DNA from: CAZUQP01 sp964622455
GTDB lineage: Bacteria > Pseudomonadota > Gammaproteobacteria > DSM-16500
Length of the DNA stretch: 64,000 bases
Assembly (NCBI GenBank): GCA_964622455.1
Contig: CAZUQP010000011.1
Coordinates: 1-64,000 of the forward strand
Direction: 5' to 3'
The notes under the pieces were generated by a model. The model made no database searches. It worked only from the letters and a program-made list of their open reading frames with translations, and had not been told where the DNA came from. Made by a program: the position numbers and the translations under genes. This document shows positions 17,449 through 26,109 of the stretch, in pieces. Every line of letters begins with the position of its first letter. Position 1 is the stretch's first letter.

Positions 17449-17916
17449 TTACCGATGATACGGATGATTTTGCAAAATACTCATCACGCGATACAGTTGT
17501 TCTGCAAGTAAAATTCGAACTAAAGGATGCGGTAATGTTAGCGGCGATAGCGACCAAGTCATATCTGCTTTTTGAAGACATTCAGTGGATAAGCCATCCG
17601 GGCCGCCAATCAGTAAATCAATAGAAGTGCCATGCATAGCCCACTGTTTAAATTGTGTTGCTAATTCTTCAGTACTAAAACTTCGCCCTTTCACATGAAG
17701 CGCAATGATTTTATGTGCAGGTTTAATCGCAGCTAATAATTTTTTCCCTTCGCGTTCAATGAGACGTGATGTATCGATATTTTTACTGCGTTTTTCCAGG
17801 GGGATTTCACATAATTCAAATGTAAAAGCGTGTGTTAAACGTTTTGCATATTCTTGAAAACCTTCATTGACCCACGCGGGCATTTTATTCCCGAGTGCTA
17901 AAATGCGCACCATCAT
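17449..17916 (-). CDS. rlmH: 23S rRNA pseudouridine1915 N3-methyltransferase RlmH
   Basis: RlmH methylates pseudouridine 1915 in helix 69 of 23S rRNA on the 70S ribosome, using SAM. The 155-residue SPOUT enzyme has IALHVKGRSFSTEELA, the trefoil-knot glycine loop DLLIGGPDGLS and the C-terminal LTLPHPLVRILLAEQLYRVMSI...HPYHR. It overlaps rsfS at ATGATG, as is common in this operon. Confidence 0.97.
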   Translation of the reverse strand: MMVRILALGNKMPAWVNEGFQEYAKRLTHAFTFELCEIPLEKRSKNIDTSRLIEREGKKLLAAIKPAHKIIALHVKGRSFSTEELATQFKQWAMHGTSIDLLIGGPDGLSTECLQKADMTWSLSPLTLPHPLVRILLAEQLYRVMSILQNHPYHR

Positions 17917-18260
17917 TGATTCTGTTCGCGCAGTTGTATGAGGGGCTGCCAGAGATCTTCTAAATTATAAAATGCACGCGCAGAAGGCAGCATGATATGG
18001 ACGACAATGTCCGCTAAATCGACAATGACCCATTCACCTTCGCGTTCACCTTCTATTTTTATATAACTCACTTTCGATTCTTTTGCTTTTTTCACCACAT
18101 TTTCTGCAATGGATTTGACATGCTGCGTGGAGCGCCCGCTGCAAATAATCATGCTGTCAGTAATGGTGGTAAATTCGCGAACATCAAGGGTGATTAAATC
18201 GATTGCTTTTAAGTCATTCAGTGCTTCAAGAGCCAGGTGGTGCAGTTCGTCAGTATTCAT
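17913..18260 (-). CDS. rsfS: ribosomal silencing factor RsfS
   Basis: RsfS binds uL14 on the 50S subunit and blocks subunit joining during starvation. The 115-residue protein contains the family motifs SMIICSGRSTQHVKSIAENV and EGEREGEWVIVDLADIVVHIM. The length is standard. It lies between nadD (32 bp) and rlmH (4-bp overlap). Confidence 0.96.
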   Translation of the reverse strand: MNTDELHHLALEALNDLKAIDLITLDVREFTTITDSMIICSGRSTQHVKSIAENVVKKAKESKVSYIKIEGEREGEWVIVDLADIVVHIMLPSARAFYNLEDLWQPLIQLREQNQ

Positions 18261-18292
18261 TAAACCTCACATAACTAAGTGATTCACTTATA

Positions 18293-18949
18293 TTATATCT
18301 GACTAATACTATAGACACCATGCTTCTTAATATATTCATAAACAAGATCGGGCAATAAATAACGGGGGTTTCTGCCGGCAGCGATTTGTCTTCTAATATC
18401 TGTCGCAGAAATATCTAGGGAAGTCACTGGATGCAACAGAATATTGCCGGCAATACATTCATGTAAACTGGAAACGGAATGTTTTAAGCGGGCTTTTAAT
18501 AATTGCGCGACCACTCCCGTTTGCGGCAATTGATATTGAGGGCGGTGCGCGATTACCAAGTGGGCGAGTGTCAGAATATCTTCCCATCGATGCCAGCTGG
18601 GAAAACCCAGTAATGCATCAATGCCCATAATTAAACATAAGGGCGTATTGGGAAATTGTTGGTGTAAAATTTCTAAAGTATCGATGGTGTAGGAGGGCCC
18701 TTTGCGTTGAATTTCACAATCATCTACCGTGAGGGCCGTTTCATCTTGAATAGCAGCACGCACCATGGCTAAACGATGTTCGGGCGATGCAGCCGGCAAT
18801 TTGCGATGGACGGGTTGATAACAGGGGACAAGCCGCACTTCAGTCAATTCCAGTGCTTGAGATAATTCTAAGGCTGTGCGCAGATGTCCAAAATGAATCG
18901 GATCAAAGGTGCCGCCCAGTATGCCAATGGCTTGTTGTAAATGGTACAT
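18293..18949 (-). CDS. nadD: nicotinate-nucleotide adenylyltransferase
   Basis: NadD adenylates nicotinate mononucleotide in NAD synthesis. The nucleotidyltransferase signature GILGGTFDPIHFGHL (residues 9-23, HxGH type) is intact, as is the C-terminal ISATDIRRQIAAGRNPRYLLP (ISSTxxR type). 218 residues. It sits between holA and rsfS as in Escherichia coli. Confidence 0.96.
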   Translation of the reverse strand: MYHLQQAIGILGGTFDPIHFGHLRTALELSQALELTEVRLVPCYQPVHRKLPAASPEHRLAMVRAAIQDETALTVDDCEIQRKGPSYTIDTLEILHQQFPNTPLCLIMGIDALLGFPSWHRWEDILTLAHLVIAHRPQYQLPQTGVVAQLLKARLKHSVSSLHECIAGNILLHPVTSLDISATDIRRQIAAGRNPRYLLPDLVYEYIKKHGVYSISQI

Positions 18950-18974
18950 GCGCCTTATCTCTCGTTTCTGCTAC

Positions 18975-19994
18975 TCAGTTTATTATACCATTTCCTGCGA
19001 TGGATAAGACGAACCGTTCAAATGCATTTTGCACATGATCTGTTTCAATCCCTTTAATAATACGGTCTATTTTTGCAGCGGCTAATAAAAATTCAGAGAT
19101 ATCTTCATAAGAATAACGTTTTAAAAAAGTACGGACACCCGCTTGTCGTTTTTCCCAAATGTGAAATTGATTAAAGAGAGTAGAGAGCATTGTTCCCGTA
19201 GCCATTTGCCGGGTCATTTCAGCCAGTGTACGTAATTCACGGGTAATCGCCCATAACATTAAGGTCGGTTCAATGCCTTCTGCAAATAAATTTTGAGTAA
19301 TTTGCAACGCACGTTTTCCGTTTAACGTTAATATGCCATCTACTAAATGGAAAACATCAAAACGCGCATCTTCGCTAATGATTTTTTCAAGAATTTTTTC
19401 ATCTAAAATATGAGGACTGTTGAATAAGCATAGTTTTTCTATTTCTTGGGCGGCTGCAAATAAATTACCTTCTGCATGTTTTGCTAATAAAAGGGCAGCG
19501 CCTTCCGTGAAAGAAAGATTCATTTTTTTTGCCCGCTTTATAATCCACGCGGGCATTTGTTCTTGCGGGATAGGCCAAATCGGTGTTGCCACACCATTTT
19601 TTTCGATTGTCTTGTACCAAGAACTTTGCTCATTTTTTTTATCGAGCTTATGAATTTCGATTAACAAAAGCGTATTCGGATCAGGATGATTCGCATAGGC
19701 CTGCAAAAGATGGCTACTGGCTTGATTGAATTTTACATTTCTTAAATCTAACTCAAAAATACGGCGCTCGTTAAATAATGAAAGGCTGTGTGCCTCCGTA
19801 TAAAGCATTTCTCCCCATTCAGGATTTGCATCTGCTGTTAACTTGACTCGTTCAGAAAACCCTGCTTTTTGTGCGCTAGAACGAATGAGGTCTAGTGTTT
19901 CCTGTACCAGCAATAATTCATCACCGCTGATGAGATAAATAGGCGCGAGTATTTTATTAATTTGTTTTTCAAGTTGTAAGTAAGATAATTTCAT
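18975..19994 (-). CDS. holA: DNA polymerase III subunit delta
   Basis: HolA is the clamp-opening subunit of the clamp loader. The 339-residue protein has the degenerate AAA+ fold (APIYLISGDELLLVQETLD near residue 16, no functional Walker A as expected), a central FFELDLRN-like segment and a helical collar domain. The ATG overlaps the lptE stop by four bases. Confidence 0.93.
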   Translation of the reverse strand: MKLSYLQLEKQINKILAPIYLISGDELLLVQETLDLIRSSAQKAGFSERVKLTADANPEWGEMLYTEAHSLSLFNERRIFELDLRNVKFNQASSHLLQAYANHPDPNTLLLIEIHKLDKKNEQSSWYKTIEKNGVATPIWPIPQEQMPAWIIKRAKKMNLSFTEGAALLLAKHAEGNLFAAAQEIEKLCLFNSPHILDEKILEKIISEDARFDVFHLVDGILTLNGKRALQITQNLFAEGIEPTLMLWAITRELRTLAEMTRQMATGTMLSTLFNQFHIWEKRQAGVRTFLKRYSYEDISEFLLAAAKIDRIIKGIETDHVQNAFERFVLSIAGNGIIN

Positions 19995-20503
19995 TGTGCG
20001 CCCGCTAATCGGTGAGTCACATCACGTGATGCTAAACGATCCATAATGTCATAGACGATGGCTTCTCGCATTTGCTGAATCAATAAACTTTGCTCATTAG
20101 TTCCACCTAAGATTTGATCAGATAATGTAGTGAAAGCGCGTGTTTCACTGAGTGATTCAGGGTGGAGAATTATTTTTCCTGAAGAAGCTAACACTTGGAA
20201 CGTCACTGTTAAAATCAAATTATATTGCCGCGTTTGTTGGGTACTGCTGACATTGATGAGTTGTTCCGTTTTATCTTCTCTTAAAATTTGCAAAGTAGCG
20301 CTTGCTTCACTTTCTGAATCAACAAAAGGCGTTCCTGACATGGCGAGATAATCGCGCAAGTTGCGCGCGAGTTGTCCGTAAGGATCTGCCGTTTTAAGAT
20401 AAAGTCTATCTAAAGGAGGATCAAGCGAGATAGGGCCCCGCAAATGAAAACCGCAGCTTGTTAACGAAAAAAATAACCATAATAAAATTAACCAGCGGTA
20501 CAT
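19991..20503 (-). CDS. lptE: LPS-assembly lipoprotein LptE
   Basis: LptE plugs the LptD barrel that inserts lipopolysaccharide in the outer membrane. A lipobox LTSC (Cys17) follows a hydrophobic signal, and mature GFHLRGP is diagnostic. 170 residues. Its ATG shares a base with the leuS stop (TAATG), and it overlaps holA, so leuS-lptE-holA are coupled. It implies that this organism makes LPS. Confidence 0.93.
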   Translation of the reverse strand: MYRWLILLWLFFSLTSCGFHLRGPISLDPPLDRLYLKTADPYGQLARNLRDYLAMSGTPFVDSESEASATLQILREDKTEQLINVSSTQQTRQYNLILTVTFQVLASSGKIILHPESLSETRAFTTLSDQILGGTNEQSLLIQQMREAIVYDIMDRLASRDVTHRLAGAQ

Positions 20504-22989
20504 TAGGCATCTCCTGTGACAATGTTGACTAATCTACCAGGCACCGTGATGATTTTTTTGATGACTTTATGCGTTAGCGCATTTTGTACTTTGGTATCTC
20601 TTGTGGCGATAGATTCAATCGTTTCTTTATTTGCATCGATGGGCACAGTAATTCGCGTGCGCAATTTTCCATTGATTTGGACAACCAATTCAATGTGATC
20701 TACTTTGAAAGCAGTTACATTCTTTTTTGGCCAAGGTGCATTGATGAGTACACCCGGGTAGTGCAGCGCCTGCCATAGATGATGCGTGATATGAGGCGCA
20801 ATGGGTGCAAGCAAGCGCAACAAAATACTCAATCCTTTATGCAGAATAGAAACTTTAATATCAGTTTTGGCGGCAAGAGCATCTGGAATTTTGACCAGCA
20901 AATTAAATAATTTCATGCAGCTTGAAACAACTGTATTTAATTGTAAACGTGCATAATCAAATTGAACTTGTTCTAAAATCTCATATATTTGCCGAAAAAT
21001 TTCTTGTTGTTTTGGATCTGTTTTTTCAAAATCGATTGTGAATGTATCCAGTGGAGTTGTACGGTTTTCTTGAATAATAGCTTCACGATTTTCATAAGAA
21101 AATGTCCACACTCTTTTTAAAAAACGATAAGCACCTTCAACACCGCTATCTGACCATTCTAAACTTTGTTCCGGAGGCGATGCAAAAATAATAAATAAAC
21201 GCGCAGTGTCTGCACCATAGCGTTCAATTAAGGGCGCAGGATCGACCGTATTTCCTTTCGATTTAGACATTTTGATGCCTTGATTCAGCACCATGCCCTG
21301 TGTCAGTAAGCGTTTAAATGGTTCATGAGAATTTAACAAGTGCAGATCACGCAATGTTTTATGAATGAAACGTGCATACAATAAATGCATGACAGCATGC
21401 TCAATGCCGCCAATGTATTGATCGACAGGCAGCCAATAATTTACACGATCATCTAACATAGATTTTTTAGGGTTTTTAGAAGCGAAACGCGTGTAATACC
21501 ACGATGATTCCAGAAACGTATCGAAGGTATCCGTTTCACGTGTTGCAGGTTTGTGGCAAGTGGGACATTCTGTTTCATAAAATTCCGGAATAGATTTAAG
21601 CGGAGATGTCACACCTTGAAAGTGCACTTTTTCAGGTAAAATAACGGGCAAATCAGTTTCAGGTACTGGAACGGGACCGCAGTCTTTGCAATTAATCATG
21701 GGAATGGGCGTGCCCCAATAACGCTGCCTGGAAATACTCCAATCCCGCAAACGAAAATGGATTTTGCGTGTGCCCAAATGATTTTTTTCAAGATAATCGA
21801 TGATGCGGGGAATTGCCTCACTCGATTCTAATCCGGTAAATAAATCAGAATCTATTAATTTACCGTATTGTGTCAATGCAGCTTTTGTCAAATCCCATGC
21901 GGGTACATCAATCACTTGTTTAATAGGCAATTGATAATATTTTGCAAATTCAAAATCACGCTGGTCATGCGCAGGTACGGCCATCACAGCGCCTTGTCCA
22001 TATTCCATCACCACAAAATTAGCGACCCAAACCGGTAATAATTTTTTGGTCACGGGATGAATGGCTTTGATGTTAAGCGGCAAACCGCGTTTTGGAAGAG
22101 TGGCAAGTTCAGCTTCAGCCACTTTAATATTACGGCATTCATTTAAAAAAGTTTGTAAGGCGGGATTATTTTTAGCAGCCTCTATGGCAAGCGGGTGTTC
22201 AGGCGCGATTGCAATATAAGTCACGCCAAATAATGTATCGGGCCGTGTTGTAAAAATAGTGATAGGTTTTTCATGATCTACGATAGGAAAATGGACTTCA
22301 ACACCTTCTGAACGGCCAATCCAATTGCGCTGCATGGTTTTGACTTGTTCAGGCCATTCTCGTAATTGATCAAGATCATCTAAAAGCTCGTTGGCATAAG
22401 CGGTAATTTTTAAAAACCATTGCGGCACTTCGCGTCGTTCAACCAGTGCACCTGAGCGCCAGCCGCGCCCATCGACAACTTGTTCATTGGCTAAAATCGT
22501 TTGATCAACAGGGTCCCAGTTGACTGAAGCATTTTTTTTATAAACCAATCCTTTTTTGTAAAGCTGTAAAAAAAACCATTGCTCCCATCGATAATAGTCA
22601 GGATGACAAGTTGCTAATTCACGGCTCCAATCAATCGCTAAACCTAAGCTCATCAATTGAGCGCGCATGTGTTCGATATTTTTGTAAGTCCACTCAGCCG
22701 GCGGAATATTATTTTTGATAGCTGCATTTTCAGCGGGTAAACCAAACGCATCCCAACCCATGGGCTGCAGTACATTTTTACCTAACATGCGTTGATAGCG
22801 GGAAATCACATCGCCAATCGTATAGTTGCGCACGTGTCCCATATGCAGTGAACCACTTGGATAAGGGAACATGCACAAACAATAGAATTTTTCTTTTTCA
22901 GGATCTTCTTTTGTTTCAAAGTAGTGATGCTCACTCCAAAATTGTTGAGCGGCGCTTTCAATTTTTTGTGGATTGTATTGTTCTTCCAT
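20503..22989 (-). CDS. leuS: leucyl-tRNA synthetase
   Basis: LeuRS charges tRNA-Leu. Class I signatures are HMGH within PYPSGSLHMGHVRNYT (near 45-60) and KMSKSKGN (near 620). The editing domain with TRPDTLFGVT lies in between, and zinc-binding cysteines are seen in ETECPTCHKPATRETDTFDTF. ATG 22989 (MEEQYNPQKIES) is chosen over an in-frame TTG at 23001 because it matches the family start. 828 residues, complete. It is first in leuS-lptE-holA-nadD-rsfS-rlmH. Confidence 0.97.
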   Translation of the reverse strand: MEEQYNPQKIESAAQQFWSEHHYFETKEDPEKEKFYCLCMFPYPSGSLHMGHVRNYTIGDVISRYQRMLGKNVLQPMGWDAFGLPAENAAIKNNIPPAEWTYKNIEHMRAQLMSLGLAIDWSRELATCHPDYYRWEQWFFLQLYKKGLVYKKNASVNWDPVDQTILANEQVVDGRGWRSGALVERREVPQWFLKITAYANELLDDLDQLREWPEQVKTMQRNWIGRSEGVEVHFPIVDHEKPITIFTTRPDTLFGVTYIAIAPEHPLAIEAAKNNPALQTFLNECRNIKVAEAELATLPKRGLPLNIKAIHPVTKKLLPVWVANFVVMEYGQGAVMAVPAHDQRDFEFAKYYQLPIKQVIDVPAWDLTKAALTQYGKLIDSDLFTGLESSEAIPRIIDYLEKNHLGTRKIHFRLRDWSISRQRYWGTPIPMINCKDCGPVPVPETDLPVILPEKVHFQGVTSPLKSIPEFYETECPTCHKPATRETDTFDTFLESSWYYTRFASKNPKKSMLDDRVNYWLPVDQYIGGIEHAVMHLLYARFIHKTLRDLHLLNSHEPFKRLLTQGMVLNQGIKMSKSKGNTVDPAPLIERYGADTARLFIIFASPPEQSLEWSDSGVEGAYRFLKRVWTFSYENREAIIQENRTTPLDTFTIDFEKTDPKQQEIFRQIYEILEQVQFDYARLQLNTVVSSCMKLFNLLVKIPDALAAKTDIKVSILHKGLSILLRLLAPIAPHITHHLWQALHYPGVLINAPWPKKNVTAFKVDHIELVVQINGKLRTRITVPIDANKETIESIATRDTKVQNALTHKVIKKIITVPGRLVNIVTGDA

Positions 22990-23094
22990 AAAGATGCTCA
23001 ATATTGTTTTTAGAATGACAGAATACCGTTATTTAAGAAGTTTTGAAACAGGGGTTGATGTTGATATGATGTGACATTGACTGTCAGATTGAGC

Positions 23095-23153
23095 AAGCCA
23101 AGTGTTCGGGTTTTTCGGGGCCCCACGCCTTAAAAAACACGAACACTTGGCTT
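23095..23153. repeat. inverted repeat between leuS and lnt
   Basis: Arms at 23095-23115 and 23133-23153 pair over 21 bases with one mismatch (core AAGCCAAGTGTTCG); the loop contains GGGGCCCC. It lies between the end of lnt (minus strand) and the start of leuS and could end lnt transcription, but the absence of a clean T run after it, and a nearby 15-bp sequence shared with 25992-26006, favour a mobile repeat. Confidence 0.5.
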
Positions 23154-23230
23154 AACATGCAACAAGCACTAGATGTGTGGGAGTTAGAGCGGAAAAATGC
23201 CCGAATTTATGAGCAGATAGAAAAAGTGGC

Positions 23231-24733
23231 TTAATTATCCCGACGTTTTCTCATTGCAATCAAAATAAATATGACTATCGTTAATAATACAGGATCCATG
23301 CCCCACAATTGCCAGGGCGTTTTGCCTGCCGTCGGTTGTACTTTATCGGTTAACACATAAGTTTGAAAGGGGGGTGCTGCGGATTGTATTTTTCCATCGG
23401 CTTTGATGATTGCCGTAATCCCATTGTTTGAAACAAATAATACGGGTCTTCCCATTTCAATCGCACGCATTCGTGCCATTTCCAAATGTTGTACTTGAGC
23501 AATGGAATGTCCAAACCAGGCATCATTGCTAACAGTGAGTAATAGATTGATGGTCGGATCAGATGATATAACCAATTCTGGAAAAGCAATTTCATAGCAA
23601 ATAAACGCGGATATTTTAAGATTACCAACTTCTAATGGTTTTGCGCGCGCAACAGAGGGTACAAAATCAGACATCGGTACATGCAATAGATCAAGTGCTG
23701 TATGTAAAAAATCGCGCAGTGGAATATATTCACCAAATGGTACGAGACGATGTTTTAGATAAAATCCATGGCCGTTTCCAAGCACAATCACGGCATTATA
23801 ATAACTCTCGCTCGTGGGCAATTGCACAGGAATACCGGTAATAAATGCAGCACCTTGTTTTTTGGCGGTTGTATCAAGGGCTTCTAGAAAATTTTCAGCT
23901 TCCTGCAGGGGCAAGGGAATTGCAGATTCAGGCCAAATGACAATACGGCTGTCCCAATGATTAGCAGAAAGTTTGCTGTATTGATTCAGTGTAAATTGCA
24001 AATGCTCAGGCGACCATTTCATTTCCTGGGGGATATTTCCCTGGACTAAACTCACTTTAATAGGCGGACCAAAGGGTTTGGTCCAAGTAATTTGAGTGAG
24101 ACAGCCGCCCACAATCCAAATCATGAAACCAACCGCAAGTGTAAAAATACTGTCGCGATAATTTTTTTGACGAAGGTAAATGATAAATTGAACTAACAAT
24201 GCACTGCTAAGCAATACAGCAAGCGATACACCAAAGACACCAAATAATGCAGCATAGCCTGAAAGCGGTGAATTAATTTGACTATATCCCAGCATAAACC
24301 AAGGGAAACCCGTGAAAACCCAAGTGCGTATCCATTCAAGTGCAACCCAAATCGCGGGAAAAGCAAAAAGAAGATTGCAGGGAGTCACGCGAAAAAAGTA
24401 GCGGTTAAAGAGATATCCGCCTATCCCAGGAAATAGCGCTAAAATGGCAATTAATCCACCTGTAATAATAATTGAAACAAAACTCGAGATATCACCAAAT
24501 GTGTGAATGCTAATAAATATCCAATAAACACCCGCGCCAAATAAACCTAAGCCAAATAACCATCCGCGAAAGAATGCACGTTTTTTTGAAATGTTTAGCC
24601 ATAGCGCGAGTAATATCGCCGGGCAAATGATTGCAAGTGGATAAAATTGATAAGGCGCAAAGGAAAGTGTTAACGCAGCACCTGTGATCAGAGCAAGACC
24701 ATCATTTAATTTAAAAATCGAATGAATTTTCAT
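23231..24733 (-). CDS. lnt: apolipoprotein N-acyltransferase
   Basis: Lnt adds the third acyl chain to lipoproteins at the inner membrane. About six membrane helices (residues 10-215) precede a periplasmic nitrilase-like domain with the catalytic Glu in WPESAIPLP, Lys in KHRLVPFGEY and Cys in CYEIAFPEL. A final membrane helix (VLLTIVIFILIAM) ends in a basic tail. 500 residues is normal. Position just upstream of leuS is shared with other gammaproteobacteria. Confidence 0.96.
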   Translation of the reverse strand: MKIHSIFKLNDGLALITGAALTLSFAPYQFYPLAIICPAILLALWLNISKKRAFFRGWLFGLGLFGAGVYWIFISIHTFGDISSFVSIIITGGLIAILALFPGIGGYLFNRYFFRVTPCNLLFAFPAIWVALEWIRTWVFTGFPWFMLGYSQINSPLSGYAALFGVFGVSLAVLLSSALLVQFIIYLRQKNYRDSIFTLAVGFMIWIVGGCLTQITWTKPFGPPIKVSLVQGNIPQEMKWSPEHLQFTLNQYSKLSANHWDSRIVIWPESAIPLPLQEAENFLEALDTTAKKQGAAFITGIPVQLPTSESYYNAVIVLGNGHGFYLKHRLVPFGEYIPLRDFLHTALDLLHVPMSDFVPSVARAKPLEVGNLKISAFICYEIAFPELVISSDPTINLLLTVSNDAWFGHSIAQVQHLEMARMRAIEMGRPVLFVSNNGITAIIKADGKIQSAAPPFQTYVLTDKVQPTAGKTPWQLWGMDPVLLTIVIFILIAMRKRRDN

Positions 24734-24748
24734 GGGGATATACTTATA

Positions 24749-25201
24749 TCAGCTAGGGGGAGTTTGTCTATTACAATAAACAACGCATTCATATAAAAAA
24801 CTATGATTCCCCCCGCAGCCGAGTGAACTCATTCCACCGCTTAGGAAGGAATGAAGTTGATATCGGCTAGGATCGCTCCAATCGCTGACAAATAGTTGGC
24901 CGAGCGGATCATCAATAGCATTCACAGCGCAGCTATTTCCTGGATTACGGGTTTGGCGTACCGCGCAAGACGGAGCTCCATCAAGCTGGTATCCAGGAAG
25001 ACATCTATTGGGCAGCCATATCCAACTATTGCTCCAGAGGAGCCCGTGCCAAAGTACATAGGTATGCCGCAAGGTGGTGGCGGTAGGAACATTTATGGTA
25101 GAGGCGGGTGCGGTAGTGCTGTCACGCGCAAAAGATAACTCCGTGTTTAACAAAGATAAACACGCGAGTGATAATAAACTTAACATTTTTAATCGATTCA
25201 T
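24749..25201 (-). CDS. small secreted cysteine-containing protein, unknown
   Basis: I recognise no family. The 150-residue product begins with a clear signal peptide (MNRLKMLSLLSLACLSLLNTELSFA). The mature part is polar and has seven cysteines (for example CLPGYQLDGAPSC, GCGG, YECVVYC), which fits disulfides in the periplasm or outside. The ribosome site is weak (AAAG). It lies 15 bp upstream of lnt on the same strand and next to the repeat element at 25243-25960, so it may be accessory DNA. Confidence 0.55.
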   Translation of the reverse strand: MNRLKMLSLLSLACLSLLNTELSFARDSTTAPASTINVPTATTLRHTYVLWHGLLWSNSWIWLPNRCLPGYQLDGAPSCAVRQTRNPGNSCAVNAIDDPLGQLFVSDWSDPSRYQLHSFLSGGMSSLGCGGNHSFLYECVVYCNRQTPPS

Positions 25202-25242
25202 ACTTTAAGTGTATATGATGTTTTGTGTTTTTGCCATGGATA

Positions 25243-25960
25243 GACTGAAAGCCCAGATAGTCTGAGGTTGGGTTTTCTGTACTGTAACACGTTTTGTGCT
25301 TTCAGGCCGTAGGCCTTGAAACCCATTTAGCCCAGGGTTAGGCGCGCTTTTTGCGTCGTAACCCTGGGTATTTAATTCACAACCTATCAAAGCGCTGTAG
25401 GCGCGCAACCATTTAATCCCATACATACTCTTCAGAATATGAAACGTCATGCCGAATTAAAAATTTTCTAAACTCATCTTGAAAGCTTTGTTGTTGGTGA
25501 TGAATGTGTTGATTTTGAATATAGATTTTTATTGCACTCAAAGCCGATTGGCTCACGCTAAATGCACCATAGCCGCGTTGCCAATAAAATTGACTTAAGG
25601 TTTCATCTATTGGAGATAGCGTTTTAATCCATTTAGAAGATGATTTTTTGATTTCTTCTACTATCTCTGAAATTGAAATATTTTTGGATAAAGACGTTAG
25701 AATATGCACGTGATCATCAATGCCACCTACCATCATTGCTTGACAGTTTTGCTTGTAACGCGAATTCCGGATAAGCTTTCGCGTTATTAGTTGATGGCGC
25801 GCTTACAGCGCTTGGTGGTGAGTGAAATGAATACCCAGGGTTACGGCGCAAAAAGCACGCCTAACCCTGGGCTAAATGGGTTTCAGGGCCTACGGCCCTG
25901 AAAAGACAAAGCGTGTGGTAGTACAGAAAATCTAATTTCAGACTATGTGGGTTTCAAGTC
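25243..25960. mobile_element. IS200-like transposase remnant between 166-bp inverted arms with REP-like palindromes
   Basis: The arms 25243-25408 and 25795-25960 are imperfect inverted copies of each other over their full, equal length. Each arm contains three palindromic units in the same order: a TTCAGG(G)CC...GGCC(C)TGAA unit, a CCCAGGGTTA...TAACCCTGGG unit with a GCG-rich loop, and an AGCGCTGTA(A/G)GCGCGC unit. Between them is a truncated Y1 transposase gene whose stop codon lies only 5-7 bases from the inner edge of the left arm. Ordinary IS200 elements have no such arms; REP palindromes flanking a Y1 transposase are typical of REP-associated systems. Confidence 0.6.
25413..25736 (-). 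pseudogene. truncated IS200-family (Y1) transposase TnpA
   Basis: The 107-residue frame has the HUH motif as DDHVHIL near residue 8, the segment IKKSSSKWIK, the WQRGYGAFSVSQS block and the catalytic Tyr in IYIQNQ (residue ~92), ending in the family-typical YVWD. About 45-50 N-terminal residues present in full-length Y1 transposases are missing: upstream in frame the sequence runs into the right-hand repeat arm and a stop. It should therefore be inactive. The single-strand DNA nickase family is known to move IS200/IS605 and REP sequences. Confidence 0.75.
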
Positions 25961-26109
25961 ATTGGCCTGAAAGCACCGAAACGTGTCAGAATCAATCTGA
26001 CAGTCAGTATCAAGTTTAGATTTTTACACATAATCGCCCATAACTCTGAGCTGCAAATACTTCTACAATGAATGACCTATTCTATGTTACCCACTATATA
26101 ATTTCTTAA
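25961..26109. other. noncoding tail after the repeat element
   Basis: No gene is seen. It contains a hairpin TGTCAGA-ATCAA-TCTGACA (25985-26003) just outside the right arm. Bases 25992-26006 are the exact reverse complement of 23078-23092. Together with the right arm this makes the ~370-bp gap 25737-26109 free of genes. Confidence 0.5.

Noticed and set aside
24896..25138. Plus-strand frame opposite the secreted ORF
   Set aside because: No start signal and no family pattern; the minus-strand frame has a clear signal peptide.
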